Assembly (NCBI GenBank): GCA_950106755.1
Contig: OX467089.1
Span: forward strand, 1,614,501 to 1,678,500
Reading direction: 5' to 3'
Source of the DNA: Climacium dendroides
Taxonomy: Eukaryota > Streptophyta > Bryopsida > Hypnales > Climaciaceae
DNA: 64,000 nucleotides
The notes under the pieces are model-generated. The model was not told the origin of the DNA and made no database searches. It saw only the letters and a list, made by a program, of their open reading frames with translations. A program made the translations under genes and the position numbers. Shown one piece after another: positions 47,831 to 59,015 of the stretch (its first letter is position 1; each line of letters opens with the position of its first letter).

Positions 47831-50800
47831 ATGTCTTCTAGGGCAAGCCGGCGCAAGCTGAAGGATCTGCCCGAGGATTCAGACGAAGAAATGCCGCCAC
47901 CGGCGCCTTGGCCAAGGACCATTCCGGTGATGAAGGTAGTTCCGGAGGTTCCTACCGAGGAGGACCGGATGGTGCGCCTGCGGGAGAATCTCAACAACAT
48001 GGGGTGTGATGGTGTCACGCCCCTATCTACTTGGGGTGCCCAAATGAACCTTAGTGCGCAAGGGGGGACCTTGGGGGTGACTTCCCAAGCCTTGCAATAG
48101 ACTAGGTAGGAAGAATGAAGAGACTCCCGATCAAACAGGGCGCAATAGCACCCTGGTTTTGAAGTGAACATGAGAGTGCCACACCTTCTTGGAAAGCTCT
48201 TGACAATACGCTTCTAATGGCGCAAAGAACGCGCAATTTGGAGTTGTGAGCGAAAAGTTATGGCCGCTCAAAGTTGACTGGGTCCCGGGGGCGCCGGGAC
48301 ACTTGAGGGCTAGGTGTAAGGGGTTTTCAATGAAGCCCACAACAAAGTATGGCATGTGGCATATCATTGGAAAGCTATGAACACAAGGAACCTAGAATGA
48401 CAAGCATTACGAGGTTCTAAGACATGAGTCAAAAGTTATGGCCAAAAGAAGGGCCGTGGTGAAGGCGTGACGCCTCCCCCGGTGCATTCGAATCTTTAGA
48501 GGGCCATAACTTTGTGAGGACTTGTCCAAATGGGACGAGTGATCAGTCCATCGGCATCTACTCGTCGCGTAAATGTCTAAAATGGGCTTGCATGTTGAAT
48601 TTGGAGCTCTGAGCGCAAAGTTACGCCGGTTGGAAGTTCGGGAGCCCAAACGGTGACGTAACTTGGCGATTTGGGTTGGAAGTGGGTGGTCTTCCACAAC
48701 CCAAGGTTATCCAAGGACTTCCTTCGACCTAGGACGGGGGGGGTCTGCTGAATACCACAGAGAGTACTATAGGAGGGGTTGGTCTTCCTCACTCCCTCTT
48801 AAAGCCTTGGTGAGTCCCGGTGACTCATGGTTGGTGGTGGTGACTTTACCACCACTTCAAGGCACCATGGGACACTTGTGTGTGTCCCGTGGCATCGGTT
48901 GGGTGGAGTCCCGCTCCTTGCTAGGCCTCATTGGATGTGTCCCGAGTTGTGAGCGCCGGTTACCTCTAGTGGATGAGTAGCAAATGCAAAAAGGGCTAGC
49001 ATGGAGTGGGGTGACACTCGAGGGCGGTTAGGACCATGGTGAGTAGTGCCACCATAGGTCCTTGCACATTAAGGTGGAAGTTCCGCCCCATGTTACTAAG
49101 TGACATGCCCGGTGTCACGATGGGAGTGTGTGCTAGTAGTCCCGGTGACTGGGATTTGGCAAACTGAGTTGGAAATGGGAACTAACACTGTGGGTGCTTG
49201 GCATGTGTAGTGTTAGGCAGTTGGTGACCAAGTGACGCTGTTAGTGGGTTGGAGTGAACCTAGGGAGTTGCTGGGAGCTGGTAGGTGTCACTTGGGTCGC
49301 GACAGATGGGCTCCTGGAGGTTCCATGGGGCATCCGGAAGGAGAGCCTGGTGTCTGACATACTTCGTCCGGAAAGTGGTATCTTGGATATCACCCTCCGG
49401 GCGAAACCAAAACTATGGACGATTAACACATGGAGGGCCATCTACAAGTTCCGGGAGGCGTCGGACAAGGTTATGGAGAAGAATCAGGAGGTAATGGAGG
49501 GCGAATTCCGGGCGCCCGCCAATCCGAAGGAAGGTCACCAAGTTTCCGACCTAGTAAATCCGGAGTACCGGGATGTGATAGCATTTCTTAATCCTATCCT
49601 CCATCCAACCAAGCCGTAGCAAGTGGTAGCAAAAGTAGCCTCCGCCATCTTGGGGAGCCTCCAAGGTAAAATGATGATGGATTGGGCAACCATTATCCAC
49701 GAGTTAATCGGGGACCTTGTGCGTTCCCTTCGGTCAAAGAAGAAGCGTCAGAGTTCCCTTCCGGCGTATTTATCTCATTTGTATGCTCATCACTCTCTGC
49801 TTAAGGCCAACGAGGAGAGCGCCTACCAAGAGCTAGTTTAGCTTCAGCAGTACGGAGGAGAAGAACCCTCTCCTCAAGACGGACCGGACGATGAGGAGAT
49901 GGAGGACGAGGAGCCGTCCACTCCTCTAAAGAAGAGGCAACGACGGAATAGGACGCCGCTAGTGAATCCACCAGAAGATTCTCCCGCACCAGAGCTACGG
50001 AAAGAAGAAGTTCAGGAGCAGAAGACGGAGACCGGACTGGCCCCGGAAGAAGTCCGACCTTCTACGCAATTGGTTGGGCCGATGCGACCGCAAACTGTTA
50101 TCACTCAAGCCGAGGCCGGACCCTCCCAGTCTAGAATGATGGAGGTAGAGGAGGGAGATAGGACCCACATGCAACTGAGAGGGACGCCATTAGAGGACAT
50201 CTACGAGATGGCTCAGCACCTAGTATGGCGGGCGGATGACCTCACTAAGATCTGCGAGAATTACGAGGGGGCTTTCAAACGGGTGTGCCAGAAGATGGCA
50301 CTAATTGATCGGAACGCCATCTTCCGGAGGACGGATGCGTTGGTGGCGGCAAAGCAGCAAAACGGTCTCCTAATAGAAGAACGGAAGAAGCTGGTGACGG
50401 AGTTGGGAACGTTACGTGTGGTGAACCGGACGTTGCGGGACCAAGTCCGGAATTCAGAATCCAAGTGTGTAGGATTAGAGAGCACTCTCCACACAGCCTA
50501 GGAAACGGTCCGGCTCATAGAAGAGGACCACCGCCGGCAGATAGCGGCAATATGTCAAGGTATAGTTCGGCTCCGGAGCTCTTTGGAAGTACCGGCAGAT
50601 TGTATCAATAAAGTCCGGTTGTTTGAAGCCAACCTTGACACAGCCGCCAGCTCGAGTTGGGTGCACATCATCAAGTGCTTATTAGAGCAGGCGAGACGGA
50701 TGGATGCATCCCAGGTAGAGATGCGGGAGATGATGGAGTGTTTGGCTCCCACTAAGACAGATCTGGTAACTCCTTCTTCCCCCTCCGCGCAAACCTTGGT

Positions 50801-51011
50801 GGTTACGGAAGGCTTTAATCCAGAATCCTTGGTTACTGAAGTATCACCGGTGGTACCGGTGAATCCAGAACTTTCGCCACCACCCGGAAGGCCAGAAGGA
50901 GTGGACTGGGGAGCCGTGGTACCCCAATGAAGCGAAGATCTACTTTCGGTGACCCCGACCATCGACCTGATGGGTACTTCTCCGGAAACTCACAGTGATC
51001 GGGCGGTATAG
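47831..51011 (+). pseudogene. LTR-encoded gag-like protein, copy H (interrupted by S2)
   Basis: ATG at 47831 (MSSRASRRKLKDL), interrupted by S2 at 48013-49304, resuming with GLLEVPWGIRKESL and ending HSDRAV-stop at 51009-51011. Without S2 it is about 628 codons in one frame, the fullest copy here. Parts: N-terminal basic/acidic start, gag-like core (WRAIYKFREASDKV, GEFRAPANPKEGHQVSD, PAYLSHLYAHHSLL), KKRQRRNRTP, coiled coil, WVHIIKCLLEQARRMD and PTIDLMGTSPET. In-frame stops occur after HPTKP, at QELV*LQQ, at STLHTA*E and at VPQ*SE; no frameshift was noticed. Confidence 0.75.
48013..49304 (+). mobile_element. Solo LTR S2 of the chromovirus D family (TSD gatgg)
   Basis: TGTCACGCCCCTATC at 48013 to GGGTCGCGACA at 49304, 1292 bp. 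gatgg is duplicated at 48008-48012 and 49305-49309 inside the MGCDG codons of copy H. Similar over its full length to the 3' LTR of element D. Confidence 0.95.
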
Positions 51012-52455
51012 TCCTCTCCTCGTCATAAGAAGACCCAGAAGGAGTCCTGAAGGAGTCCGGATGTGCCGATATTCGGGACCCGAAGTGTAGACAGGGACCC
51101 CAATATCATGAAGGTCCAAAAATGGGGACAAAAGGGTCCAAGTCTGTTTCCTCTGGAGAGTAGCTGGAAGGAGGTGAAGTTGGATTTGCTGAAGGACTAT
51201 GTTCTTTCCAAGGATCTGGATTCCAAAGAATAGTGTACGGTAACGTAGTGTAGCAGCAATACCAAAGTCCGGCTGTCAAAAGCTGAAAAAACACGATTTG
51301 GGATTTACCAGAAATCTCGCGGGTCAGTAAGAATGTTTTGTAGGAGTTTTAGGATGATGTTAGTCTTAGGAGTTTTGATGGCCTTTCTGGTCATTCACAG
51401 CCATCTCATAGTTTCAGCATTGTACCTTTTTGAGTTTAATTCTAAGTGTTTGGAGTATCCATTCTCTTATCTTTTTGGTATGCGGTATATGTTTGTGAGA
51501 GGTGTAGGTCCATTCTTGCTTTTCCGGAGACTGAGAACTTACCTTAAGTAGCAAGAGTCAATTTCGCGAGTGGTTTTCAAAGGTACTAACTTGATAGGGA
51601 GATCAATCGGATAGTTCCGGCAGTAGTGTTAGTGTAGTACTGCTCGGATGCCGGTATAGCCTGCATGTAGGATACAGCTTTAGGTGAAAGGGGTATCTGA
51701 GAGGCTGCTAGCAACTTTCGTGTACGGAAGTGTTGCAAGACGTGCCGGAATTCCGGATTGTCGGAATTCCCCGTAGAACATAGTCAAAGCCCTGGCGCAA
51801 GCCCAAGAGAGTATAAGGAAACTCCCTCGGTCGACGGGAGGCTCAGTGCCCGGTTAAGGTTAGAATGTCGTTGTAGTCCTTGACTGTCCCTGCGTGACCT
51901 AATCCGGAAAGCCTTCCGGATTTGTAAGGTGACGGAACAGGAGGACACTTCCGGTCCCTGAAGAGTTAGGTTAGTACTAGTATTAGAGAGAGAGAAAGAG
52001 AGCGTGTTTCTGGACACGGTAAGCATCCGGACGGTGGATCTGGCCACTCGTCACCCAAACCCAGGGATCCCGGAAGGGGCACTGAACGGTTTTCGGATTC
52101 TTCCGGAATCCATCCGGCACTAGTGGCCGGACCGGACCTATAGTCCGGAGTAGTTTGACGGAGAGAAAGTAAATGCTTAGATTGGGTTATCCTATAGATC
52201 TGTAAACCTCAAGTCCTCGTGGGAACGATTCCGGAGCGGTTTACTCTAAGTGGGCCTTTGGTGAGAATTAAGGGTTAACTGGAGGAATACTGGTCCGACT
52301 AATCGCTACAACTACCCCAGAGTTTTTTATTGCTATCTTCTTGTTGGCTTCCTCTCTCTTCTTCATAGCCTTAGCTTTTACATCCTCATCAAGCCTAGAA
52401 AACTCATCAATGTCAAGCACAATTTTGTGAGAATTGATGGCAACCTTGATATGCT

Positions 52456-55342
52456 CTGTGAGTGAATTTTACCTTAAGGTAAAACTCATTCACAAAATTG
52501 GGCCGGAAGAGGAGTGTATGGGACTCTCTAACCTAAACGCCTCCAAGCAATGGATTCTTTCAATTTTTTGGTAGCATTTTTATGAATTGACCTTAAATGA
52601 AAGAGGACCAGCCCCCCTAAATCCTTGAAAAATAAGCCCTAAACTACCTCAATCTCTTAATCAAGCCTCCCAATATTTAAAGCAACTTCTTAAGTCAAAA
52701 TCACATCCAAATATGTCCTTAGAGGCCTAAAGTGGTCCAAATTGAGCCCTAATTAACAATTCCAGTACATCATACTAGCACAAATATCTAATTTTCACTA
52801 AACCCTAAGAATTAGACTTGCATGCAAATTCAATCATCCTCAAGCATTTACTTTGACCATCCTTGCATTCAAGATCTCTTTCCATAACCATATGCAATCA
52901 AAATTGCAATCTTATAATAACAAGTGTGGAAAAGTTCATCAAAACCTCATCATTGGCCTCTTCTTAAGGCCAACGAACACCCCTTCACTAAAACAGCTAC
53001 TAACACCTCAATTCCACTCCAAATTAGGTGAGAATAGTCTTGTTTGGAAGCGAACTTGAAGGCGCATCTTCCCTCCAAAAATCAGCTTCATTGAACAAAA
53101 GATGGTAGAACAAGGATTGCAAGGAATTAGACTAGGATGATAGACAATTTGTCGAGTAGGCTTTCACCTTTAAAGGGAGAAAATGGGTGAAAAATGGAGG
53201 TTGTTTAGGTCAGATGAGAAAAGTTGAGGAAGAAGGTGCTACCACTATAATTAGAAGCTGCAACTTTGACGAGCAACTGCGGAAGCATGGAAGCTTGGAT
53301 GGAGCTGAAATTTGGAGGTATGGAGTGCCTTGAAGTTAGTTTTCTAGGAAGCTATGACTCACCCCATTTGGAGGAAGGACGAGGTCGGGGCGACTAAATC
53401 TGTGGAAGGAGGGCTACTGCCGTTGCGATTGGGAGTAGCGACTTTGGCAAGCAATTGCAAGAGCATGGCAACGTCACTTTTTACAATATTCTTCACACCA
53501 ACTTCCCAAAAAACATGCACACTCCAAAACACACAAGAAAGAGAGAGAGCTTCCAAACCCTAATTCAACTTTTTCCTTATTTTTCTAAGTTACTAACTCC
53601 TACTTACCTTCATCCATCCTTCATTTACTGAAAAATGCCTTTCAATTACTATTTTATCTAATTTAGTGCTTGTGAACCATTGAAATGGTTCACATTATGA
53701 AAATATAAAAAATATGGACAATAGGTTAAGTTTTTGAATTAGAAAGTGCTAAAATTCTAAATTACACTAGTAATATTAGTTAATAGGTTTTTTAATATAA
53801 ATGTTGAACTTAAACCTAAAACTACATCCAAATTATAAATTAACGAAAAAGTGAACTAAAAACAAGACTTAGAACTAAAAACAAACAAAAAACAAGATAA
53901 AAATTACAAAATGGGGTAAACATAATGGGTTCATAGGGAATTAGTAAGCTTAAAATCAATGTTTAGACACCTACATTGGAAGAAAACCACTAATTTAGAG
54001 TAAAAACAACAAAGTAAGGGCATTTTTAATATGAATTAGGGTGGATGAAAGGGTTAAGAATGTAGTTAGTAGGAAGGAGAGGATGAAGGTCGAATTAGGG
54101 TTGGGAGCTCATTCTCTCTTTTCTCTCTCTTGTCTCTTGTGTGTGTGTTGAGGGTGCATGTTTTTTTTGGGAGAAAACAATGAGCACAAGAGGTGGATTG
54201 AGAATATAGCCAATTTGTCGAGTAGGTTTTCACCTCAAGAGGTAAAAGATGGGTGAAAAGTGAAGATTTCAGGGTCAGATGGAAAAGGTGTTTAGGAGGA
54301 AGGTCCGCTGCCGTTGCAATTAGGAGAAGCAACTTTGACGAGCCACTGTGGGAGCGTGGAAAATTGAAATGGGCTGAAAATTGGAGAGAAGGAGCGCCTT
54401 GAAGTCAGCTTTTCAGGAAGATATGGTTCGCCTGATTTGGAGCAGAATTGAAGAAATGGTGGCCGTTTTGGTGGAGGAGGGTCTACAGCCGCGGTGGATC
54501 AAGAGCAGCAACTTTGGAGGGCTATTGCGGTAAAACGACGGTGAATTTGGAGCTCAAATTATGGGTAATGATACAAAGTGGAGTTAGCTTCCAAATGAGA
54601 CAAATTGTGTGCCATTTGGAGCTACGATGAAGGAATGGCAGCCAGTTTTCCAACAGGGCGTCTGCTGCCCCCATTGAGGGAGTCCGAATTGAGGTTTTGA
54701 TAGGATTTCTTCACCATTGTTGTTGATTACTTGCAATTTTCATTGCACATGAACATGAAAAAAGACTTGCATGGAAGGATACTTGAATTGGATGTTTGAG
54801 AATGATGAAGAGTGCATGGGAGTTGAATTTAGGGGTGTGAAGGCAATTGCAAAAGTGTTGCCCTAATTGGACTAAGATTAGGGTTTAGAGGGATCAAGTA
54901 TCTAAAATGCAAGAACCATTTTGAGGATTACAAAAGAAGAAAAAATCTTTAACCTTGAATTGAGAACAACAATTAAGAAGGGGAAATGTAGGGCAATGCA
55001 TGCTAAATGAAATATTGGATCATGTAAAGATGTGATGAAATTAGTTAGGAGGGTCCAATTTGGGCCATTTTGGGCATCAAATTGCACATTTGAAATGAAT
55101 TTACTCCCTTGTATGGTCCTAACCAACTTCATGGTCCAATTATATGATGAAAGTGGCTAGAAAGGTCATTTAAGTAGGGTGAGAAAGGCTGGTCCTCCCA
55201 ACTAAATATCATTTAAGAAAAACTTACCAAAAATTGTTTAGGAGTCCATTGCTTGGAGGAAAATTAGAGTAGGAGCTTCATACACTCCCCCTCGGCCAAC
55301 TTTGTGGGCGTTGTTTGCCTCAAGGGCAAATTACACTCACAG
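52456..55342. mobile_element. Non-autonomous TIR element, ~2.9 kb (possible TSD tgct)
   Basis: Termini CTGTGAGTG (52456) and CACTCACAG (55342) begin inverted repeats of about 130 bp. The inner bases match too: ggccggaagaggagtgtatg...ccaagcaatggattc on the left versus its inverted counterpart at 55240-55310. tgct is found on both sides (52452-52455, 55343-55346), which is short and may be chance. The first 40 bp of the left end are themselves a near-perfect palindrome centred at ccttaagg. The interior has repeated blocks (tttgtcgagtagg at about 53150 and 54215) and inverted ctctctc/gagagag segments, but no convincing gene. Confidence 0.65.
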
Positions 55343-55346
55343 TGCT

Positions 55347-55677
55347 CCTATGACTATGTAAGTATTTTCCTAATAGTTTTCACTTCAATAACTTTTTTGG
55401 TATTTTTATGTTTCTTCTTTACTCATAGTTTCCCATTCACATTAGATTCATTTTCTAATTCTACGCTTGGTTTCCACTTGATGTTTTGTATTTTTACTTT
55501 TTATATTTTTTTAGTTAATAATTTGATTTAGGTTCATTTTCTATGAACTAAAAAGTGTTCAACCTAATGATTGTAGCTTACTTTAGGATCTTAACATTTT
55601 TAAATTTAAAAACTAACACCTAATTTTTATATTTTCAATTATCATAAATGTCAACCAATATGGTGGTTTATAGCGAG
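55347..55677. other. AT-rich gap between the TIR element and element I
   Basis: T-rich, without features. The left end of element I appears truncated here rather than ending in an LTR. Confidence 0.4.
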
Positions 55678-56484
55678 TCAAGCAAAGATCCGGGAAAGTG
55701 ACTGCGCTGAGTTCTTATAATTGGTTGCAGCATCCATGGCGTCTCTAAGTGTCCTAGGCCGTGCTTGTCGAATCAGGAATCCCATAGACTTGGATAATCC
55801 GACAACGTACCACTCCACCTGTAGGCTAGGAGCAATTTCCGCGGTTAGCTTTTGAATAAGTGCCTTCACCCTTTGTCCATATTTTCGCACGGATTTGGAT
55901 GACTTCATCGTTAATGTACTCAATTGACCCAAGGCTCGAGCTTCTCCTCCTACTTCTCGGAATGCTTGCAGGAATTCCGTTCTCAACTGTTCCCAATCAT
56001 TCTGGATCAGATTTGGAACATCCTGGTACCATTTGAGAGCTTCTCCCTTCAATAATCCTTGGAAGATTCTTCGCTGGGCCGCCTCGTTTTTCTGGTTGGC
56101 TAGAGCAGTTGACTCAAACTCACACAGCCAATCATCTGCATCCTGACTTCTGTCACCTTTGAAACGCTTGTACCTCAACTAGGTCATGACGTCTTCCTCT
56201 ACTTCTAATCGCAACTTGTCTCTTTTTGGTTCTGATTCATGATCAGGAGATGGGGATGTACGACCACTCCTGGCCGGATCGTTCTCTTCTCCAACTGTAG
56301 GCACAAAAATGGGTTGGTCTTCCGGATCAGTGATATCCGGATCAGTGATATCCGGATCACTAAGACGTGGTCCAAATGATTCTTCTAATCGTTGATTCTT
56401 CCTCAACCATTCAGACTTTCTGCTACTCCCTGTCCCTTTTCTCATGAGTGAGAAATCCGGTTTGTCTAGGAAGGACAGAACCAC
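55678..56484 (-). pseudogene. gag polyprotein N-terminal part of element I
   Basis: The start is MVLSFLDKPDFSLMRKG at 56484. A charged linker includes DPDIT twice (a 15-bp tandem repeat at about 56324-56353). An in-frame TAG follows at about 56177, then a retrotransposon gag domain: FKGDRSQDADDWLCEFES, QRRIFQGLLKGEALKWYQDV, WEQLRTEFLQAFREVG and VEWYVVGLSKSMGF. It packages element RNA in family terms. The frame ends at the truncation, before any zinc knuckle or protease. It is unlike the LTR-encoded proteins in sequence. Confidence 0.8.
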
Positions 56485-56564
56485 TCAAACAAAGAATAAT
56501 CCGGAAATTTGAACACTATTACTAACTTAACTCTTGTATATTGTAATAACACCGATAGCTTTAG

Positions 56565-56584
56565 GATCCCCGGCAGCGGCGCCA
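56565..56584 (-). promoter_or_regulatory. tRNA-Asp-type primer-binding site of element I
   Basis: Minus strand TGGCGCCGCTGCCGGGGATC, nine bases after the LTR end. TGGCGCCGTTGCCGGGGAT is the well-known complement of the 3' end of tRNA-Asp used by plant Athila/Tat-type Ty3/gypsy elements. One difference is visible in that 19-base stretch. The short offset from the LTR is common in that group. Confidence 0.85.
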
Positions 56585-56972
56585 GATTTTTTGTGTCGCA
56601 GTACAAGATAAGTAAATTCCCCGTTATATTCCCCAAAACCACTCTAGAGTATAACTAAGTGACTCTAAAGGTTGAACCCACGAGATCCTGTGAAGGATCT
56701 AGCTTCATTAAGCGTTTTAGGCTAGGTTAGTACACAAACCTACTTTTCGGTTCTATCTCTAATACCGAAAACACTATAATACCCGGAAAGCTGAAAGATG
56801 GCTTTCCACCACCATTCCGGTCCTACTAACTATCTGGTCTATATAACATCAATACCACAGAATCCTACAAAATCCGATCATGGTTACCTTTGTAGACCAA
56901 TCCGCTTCAGTCTACCTACATACCTCCTTAATCCGATCCGGTTTCATTTAACCTCTAATTTACCATCAGAGG

Positions 56973-58593
56973 TGTGGGAGTATAATTCCACATGTTAGAC
57001 CCAGAAAACTAACATTTGGCGGGAAATTTCAAAATTTATTCCTTTAAAAAGGAAAGTTTTGAGTCCCAATAGAAGATTAGAAGGATTTCAGAAATACCGG
57101 ACCTCCGGATCCGGAGAAATCCTATTAGGTGTAAAAACCTAATTCTAGAACCCTAAAAAGTTTCGGAAATTGGATGAGACGGCGCCGGCCCTAAAAGCCG
57201 GAATCCGGATCCGTACTAGGGTTAGGCTTTGCCGCCAAAATCTATCCCGGACTTTCGTCCGTCCGTCCATCCGCCTGGACCAATATAAGAAAAGGACTGT
57301 AGCCAGTAGAAGGCACAGTTGCTTTCTTACTTTCTTGCGTCTTTGTTTTCCTACCTTTCCAGCTCTTAGAAACTTCCGGTAGATTGAGGGACTGTGTGAG
57401 TTGTGATCGTGCAGGGTGTTTCGGAGTGACTTTTTGTGAGCAAGAGACTTAGGGAGAGGTTGGGCAAGCGTGATGACTTCCAGGGCGAGCCGGCGTAGAC
57501 TGAGGAATGAACTGGAGGACTCAGACGAGCTAATTCTTGTGCCGCCACCCCGGACGAAGGTGATTCCAGTGTAGCGGGTGGGGCCGGAAATTCCAACCGA
57601 TGAGGTCTGGTCGGAGCGCTTATGGCGGAACTTCACCAGTATGGGATGCGAGGGATTGATGGATGTCCTTTAGGGCATCCGGGAGGAGAGTCTGGTAGCA
57701 AACCTACTGCGACCGGAAAGTGGTATCTTAGATACCACCCTCCGGGCAAAACTTGAACTGTGGACGGTAGACGAGTAGAGAGCCGTCTACGAGTTTTGGG
57801 TGGCGCCAAACAAGGTGATGGAGAAGAACCAGGAATGCATGGAGGGTGAGTTCCGGACGGCAACGAATCCGAATGATGGCTTCCAGGTCTCAAACTTGGT
57901 AAACCTGGAATACCAAGATGTGGTAGCGTTTCTTAACCCTATCTTCCACCCGACCAAGCCCAAGCGAGTGGTGGCTAAGGTTCCACCATCCTGAAAAGCC
58001 TCCAGGGGAAGCTGATGATGGATTGGGCATTCATCATCTTTGAGTTGGTAGGGGATCTCGTGCGTTCTTTCCGGCAAGGGAAGAAGGGTGGGAGCCCTCT
58101 TCCAGCTTATGTCTCCCATCTATATTCCCACCATTCCTTACTCAAGACAAACGAGGAGGAAGCCTATCTGGAGTTGATTCAGCTCTAGAAGTACGAAGGA
58201 GAAGAACCCTCTCAACGGGAAGGACCGGATGACGAGGAGATGGAAGACGAGGAGCAGTCCACTCCTCTGAAGAAAAAGTCCCGGCGACAGGCAACTCCAT
58301 TGGTGATGCCAACAGGGGATCCTCCTGCTCCAAAGCAAACGGAGGAAGACGCTCCGGATCGGAAAAAAGACGTTCTGGCCCAGCCGAAAGCCAGTCCCTC
58401 TCAGACAAAGGCCGGTCCCTCCCGGACCAATCCTATAGAGGTAGAGGAGGAAGAAAGGACCGAGATCCGACTAGGGGGGTCACCCTATGAGGATATTTCG
58501 GAACTGGCCCAGCACATCATGTGGCGGGCTGACAACCTCATGAAGATTCTCCAAAACTATGAGGAGACCTTCAAACGGGTGTCCCGTAAGATG
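56973..58593 (+). mobile_element. Element F: ORF-bearing LTR, 5' half, inserted in the LTR of I
   Basis: Starts TGTGGGAGTATAATTCCACATG, like H and A, with TATA at 57285. It is cut at 58593 by element G; agatg (58589-58593) is the presumptive target. The 3' half lies right of the window. Confidence 0.8.
57473..58593 (+). pseudogene. LTR-encoded gag-like protein, copy F (N-terminal part)
   Basis: The ATG at 57473 (MTSRASRRRLRNELEDS) is followed by MGCEGLMDVL, SGILDTTLRAKLELW, VMEKNQECMEGEFRTATNPND, HPTKPKRVVAKV and LMMDWAFIIFELVGDLV. Next come LPAYVSHLYSHHSLLKTNEE, an acidic/basic linker and MAQHIMWRADNLMK-like LAQHIMWRADNLMKIL, ending at the G junction in SRKM. Several in-frame stops (about 57572, 57672, 57777, 58186) and at least one frameshift near 57990. 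Same order of parts as copies A and H. Confidence 0.7.
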
Positions 58594-59015
58594 TGTGGGA
58601 ATCCGGAATCCAGAAACGGATCTAGTTTAAGAGAGCTAGGTAAAGAAAATAGAGAAAAATTCAAAAAAATTATAGTTAGAACGTGATTTTTATATAAGAA
58701 AATCCAAAATAGAAAATAGGCGTTTCGGCAAAATCCATAACTAGAACTTATCCGGATCCGGAATTACCCGGAACGTAGGAACCTATAGTATAGACCTCCA
58801 AGCTATGGGAATAGGATACCGTTCGTATAACGGTCCTATAGCCGTTATCCTAATTACCATAGGGAGACGGTTTAGTATTTAAGCTGAGGGTTTTCATCTC
58901 CACCTTCCTGTTTTGTTTACTAAAACCTTCCGTGTGAGTAGTTGAGAGAAAGAGTGGTGAATTAGCGACCGACTTAGGTTTTCTTTTTCACTCCCCTCAT
59001 TTCTACTTAGGCCTT

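Larger units (their letters stand above)
47311..52310 (+). mobile_element. Element H: complete ORF-bearing solo LTR (TSD actac), split by solo LTR S2
   Basis: Starts TGTGGGAATG at 47311 and ends GACTAATCGCTACA at 52310. actac is duplicated at 47306-47310 and 52311-52315 within methyltransferase-like copy 2. Without S2 and its 5-bp duplication H is 3703 bp. The first 500 bp (U3-like, TATA at 47609) and the last 500 bp do not resemble each other, so H has no LTRs of its own; it is itself the LTR-like unit. This is the best reference copy for A, C and F. Confidence 0.85.
45772..52440 (-). pseudogene. DNA methyltransferase-like gene, copy 2, interrupted by element H
   Basis: Minus-strand exon pieces: about 52311-52440 joined across H to 46957-47305, then about 46522-46866, 46087-46366 and 45772-45975. 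The upstream part reads KIVLDIDEFSRLDEDVKAK and continues after H as VDKAKEKMTKKTLKLVEV, which shows H is an insertion in an exon. Then come IDLIVADMPEDLPIP, HLHDDGAHIIIYLL, KPWRGAREKDPRFLQVL, DVVMDCTAATS and KHIIALEEDKAIFDAIL, each matching a block of copy 1 at 30688-32395. A frameshift lies near 46760. The last exon of copy 1 has no clear partner here. A CDS with an unknown target, now dead. Confidence 0.5.
55678..56972 (-). mobile_element. Element I: Ty3/gypsy 5' end (LTR end, PBS, gag), minus strand
   Basis: Read on the minus strand: the LTR ends ...TACTGCGACA at 56594, nine bases follow, then the primer-binding site and the gag frame, which stops at the left truncation. LTR sequence extends right to 56972, where element F is inserted (agagg, 56968-56972, presumptive target). 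The terminal LTR part (ctcgtgggttcaacctttagagtcactt ...) matches the 3' ends of J and K. This is the only place in the window where such an end is seen joined to an internal retroelement region. Confidence 0.8.

Noticed and set aside
47311..52310. Element H as a TIR DNA transposon or as a full LTR element with its own LTRs
   Set aside because: Ends share only TG/CA and a few bases, there are no long inverted or direct terminal repeats, and a 5-bp duplication plus kinship with a PBS-linked end fits an LTR better. A gag-only element of unknown type remains a minor alternative.
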